5,764 nt of DNA from an uncultured Austwickia sp. (GTDB taxonomy: Bacteria > Actinomycetota > Actinomycetes > Actinomycetales > Dermatophilaceae): NCBI GenBank assembly GCA_934678955.1, contig CAKUSI010000256.1, positions 1-5,764 on the forward strand, given 5' to 3'. Of the stretch, positions 5,381 to 5,764 are shown piece after piece; position 1 is the stretch's first letter, and the number at the start of each line of letters is the position of its first letter. The notes below the pieces were generated by a model that saw only the letters and a program-made list of their open reading frames with translations, was not told the origin of the DNA and searched no databases. The position numbers were made by a program, and so were the translations under genes.

Positions 5381-5764
5381 TCAGCGGGGCCCGCGGGTTC
5401 CGAACATGATGTCGTCCCAGGAGGGGACGCTCGCCCTGCCGCGCGGCTTGGCCGGCTTGCGGGTCGAAGGATCGCCCGGAGCTGCGGAATCCTGACCTTC
5501 GCTCGCCGAGACGACCTGGCCGAAGGCGCTCCCGGGTGCGGCTCCCGACTCGCCCCCCGACGCGGGTCGCGGCTGGCGTGGCGGTGCGGGCTGGCGCGAC
5601 GGCGCAGGCCCGGCCGACGGGCGTGCGGAGGGGGGCGGGGCCGACGGGCGCGCGGCGCTCGAGGCAGGGGTGCGCGCTGAGGCGGGACGTGCCGGGTCCG
5701 GCGGGGAAGCCGCGGGCTTCTTCCGGTCGCCTTCGGGCGCGGCCTTCGCCGCGCGGGCCTGTGC
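5381..5764 (-). CDS. sepH: Cell-division regulator SepH, C-terminal part
   Basis: The last 127 residues and stop codon (TGA at 5383-5381) are present; the start lies beyond the right edge. The visible protein is a long Pro/Ala/Arg/Ser-rich, probably disordered linker, ending in KPAKPRGRASVPSWDD and then IMFGTRGPR. A terminal RASVPSWDDIMFG-type motif after a disordered linker is characteristic of actinobacterial SepH as I remember the family. SepH binds FtsZ and promotes its assembly at division sites. The N-terminal DUF3071 domain with its helix-turn-helix, needed to prove the call, is outside the window. The linker has internal repeats such as RPSAPPPSARPSA, backed by DNA repeats. It is convergent with the phosphodiesterase gene. 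The alternative, another protein sharing this tail, is unlikely. Confidence 0.82.
   Translation of the reverse strand, partial: AQARAAKAAPEGDRKKPAASPPDPARPASARTPASSAARPSAPPPSARPSAGPAPSRQPAPPRQPRPASGGESGAAPGSAFGQVVSASEGQDSAAPGDPSTRKPAKPRGRASVPSWDDIMFGTRGPR
5612..5655 (-). repeat. 27-bp-spaced direct repeat in the SepH linker
   Basis: A 17-bp segment at 5612-5628 recurs at 5639-5655 with one mismatch (T versus C at 5624/5651). The offset is 27 bp, exactly nine codons, so both copies encode the same ARPSA-type residues. An eight-base GGCTGGCG at 5571-5578 also recurs at 5589-5596, an offset of six codons. In-frame offsets point to linker growth by slippage or local duplication. Confidence 0.6.

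Noticed and set aside
4582..5409. A 275-codon plus-strand frame within the phosphodiesterase gene and past its stop
   Set aside because: It overlaps a gene with all catalytic residues in another frame, and its product is Arg/Gly-rich shadow sequence.

Overview
The window is very GC-rich, with nearly all third codon positions G or C, and every recognisable product belongs to a conserved actinobacterial family (SepH, DUF5998, an N-terminal-GNAT Pat, a ParC beginning MARR). It is therefore chromosomal DNA of a high-GC Gram-positive actinomycete, probably a relative of Streptomyces or Streptosporangiales. The genus cannot be fixed from the sequence alone. There is no sign of mobile DNA, rRNA, tRNA or CRISPR.

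Layout, left to right: (1) 1-206, minus strand: the first 68 complete codons of a topoisomerase IV / gyrase A-type subunit (parC), running off the left edge. (2) 207-665: a 459-bp divergent intergenic region with a perfect 12-bp palindrome, a GC-rich hairpin and a plausible promoter for the rightward genes. (3) 666-3404, plus: a 912-aa Pat-type protein lysine acetyltransferase, with GNAT first and an NDP-forming acyl-CoA-synthetase-like part after it. (4) 3405-3588: a junction containing an imperfect tandem duplication of about 84 bp, which can also be read as a 62-codon small ORF coupled at both ends. (5) 3589-4182, plus: a DUF5998 protein. (6) 4184-5347, plus: a nucleotide pyrophosphatase/phosphodiesterase-like member of the alkaline phosphatase superfamily, one base after the previous stop. 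(7) 5381-5764, minus: the C-terminal 127 residues of the cell-division protein SepH, running off the right edge and convergent with the phosphodiesterase gene.

The three plus-strand genes form a probable operon (pat - DUF5998 - phosphodiesterase), read away from parC and into the end of sepH. The window links a CoA/acetylation sensor-enzyme, a protein of unknown function and a cytosolic metal-dependent hydrolase to neighbours in chromosome topology and FtsZ control. No direct biochemical link between them can be read from the sequence. The most unusual item is the duplicated pat-DUF5998 junction. No clearly new system is evident; this is mostly conserved core chromosome.
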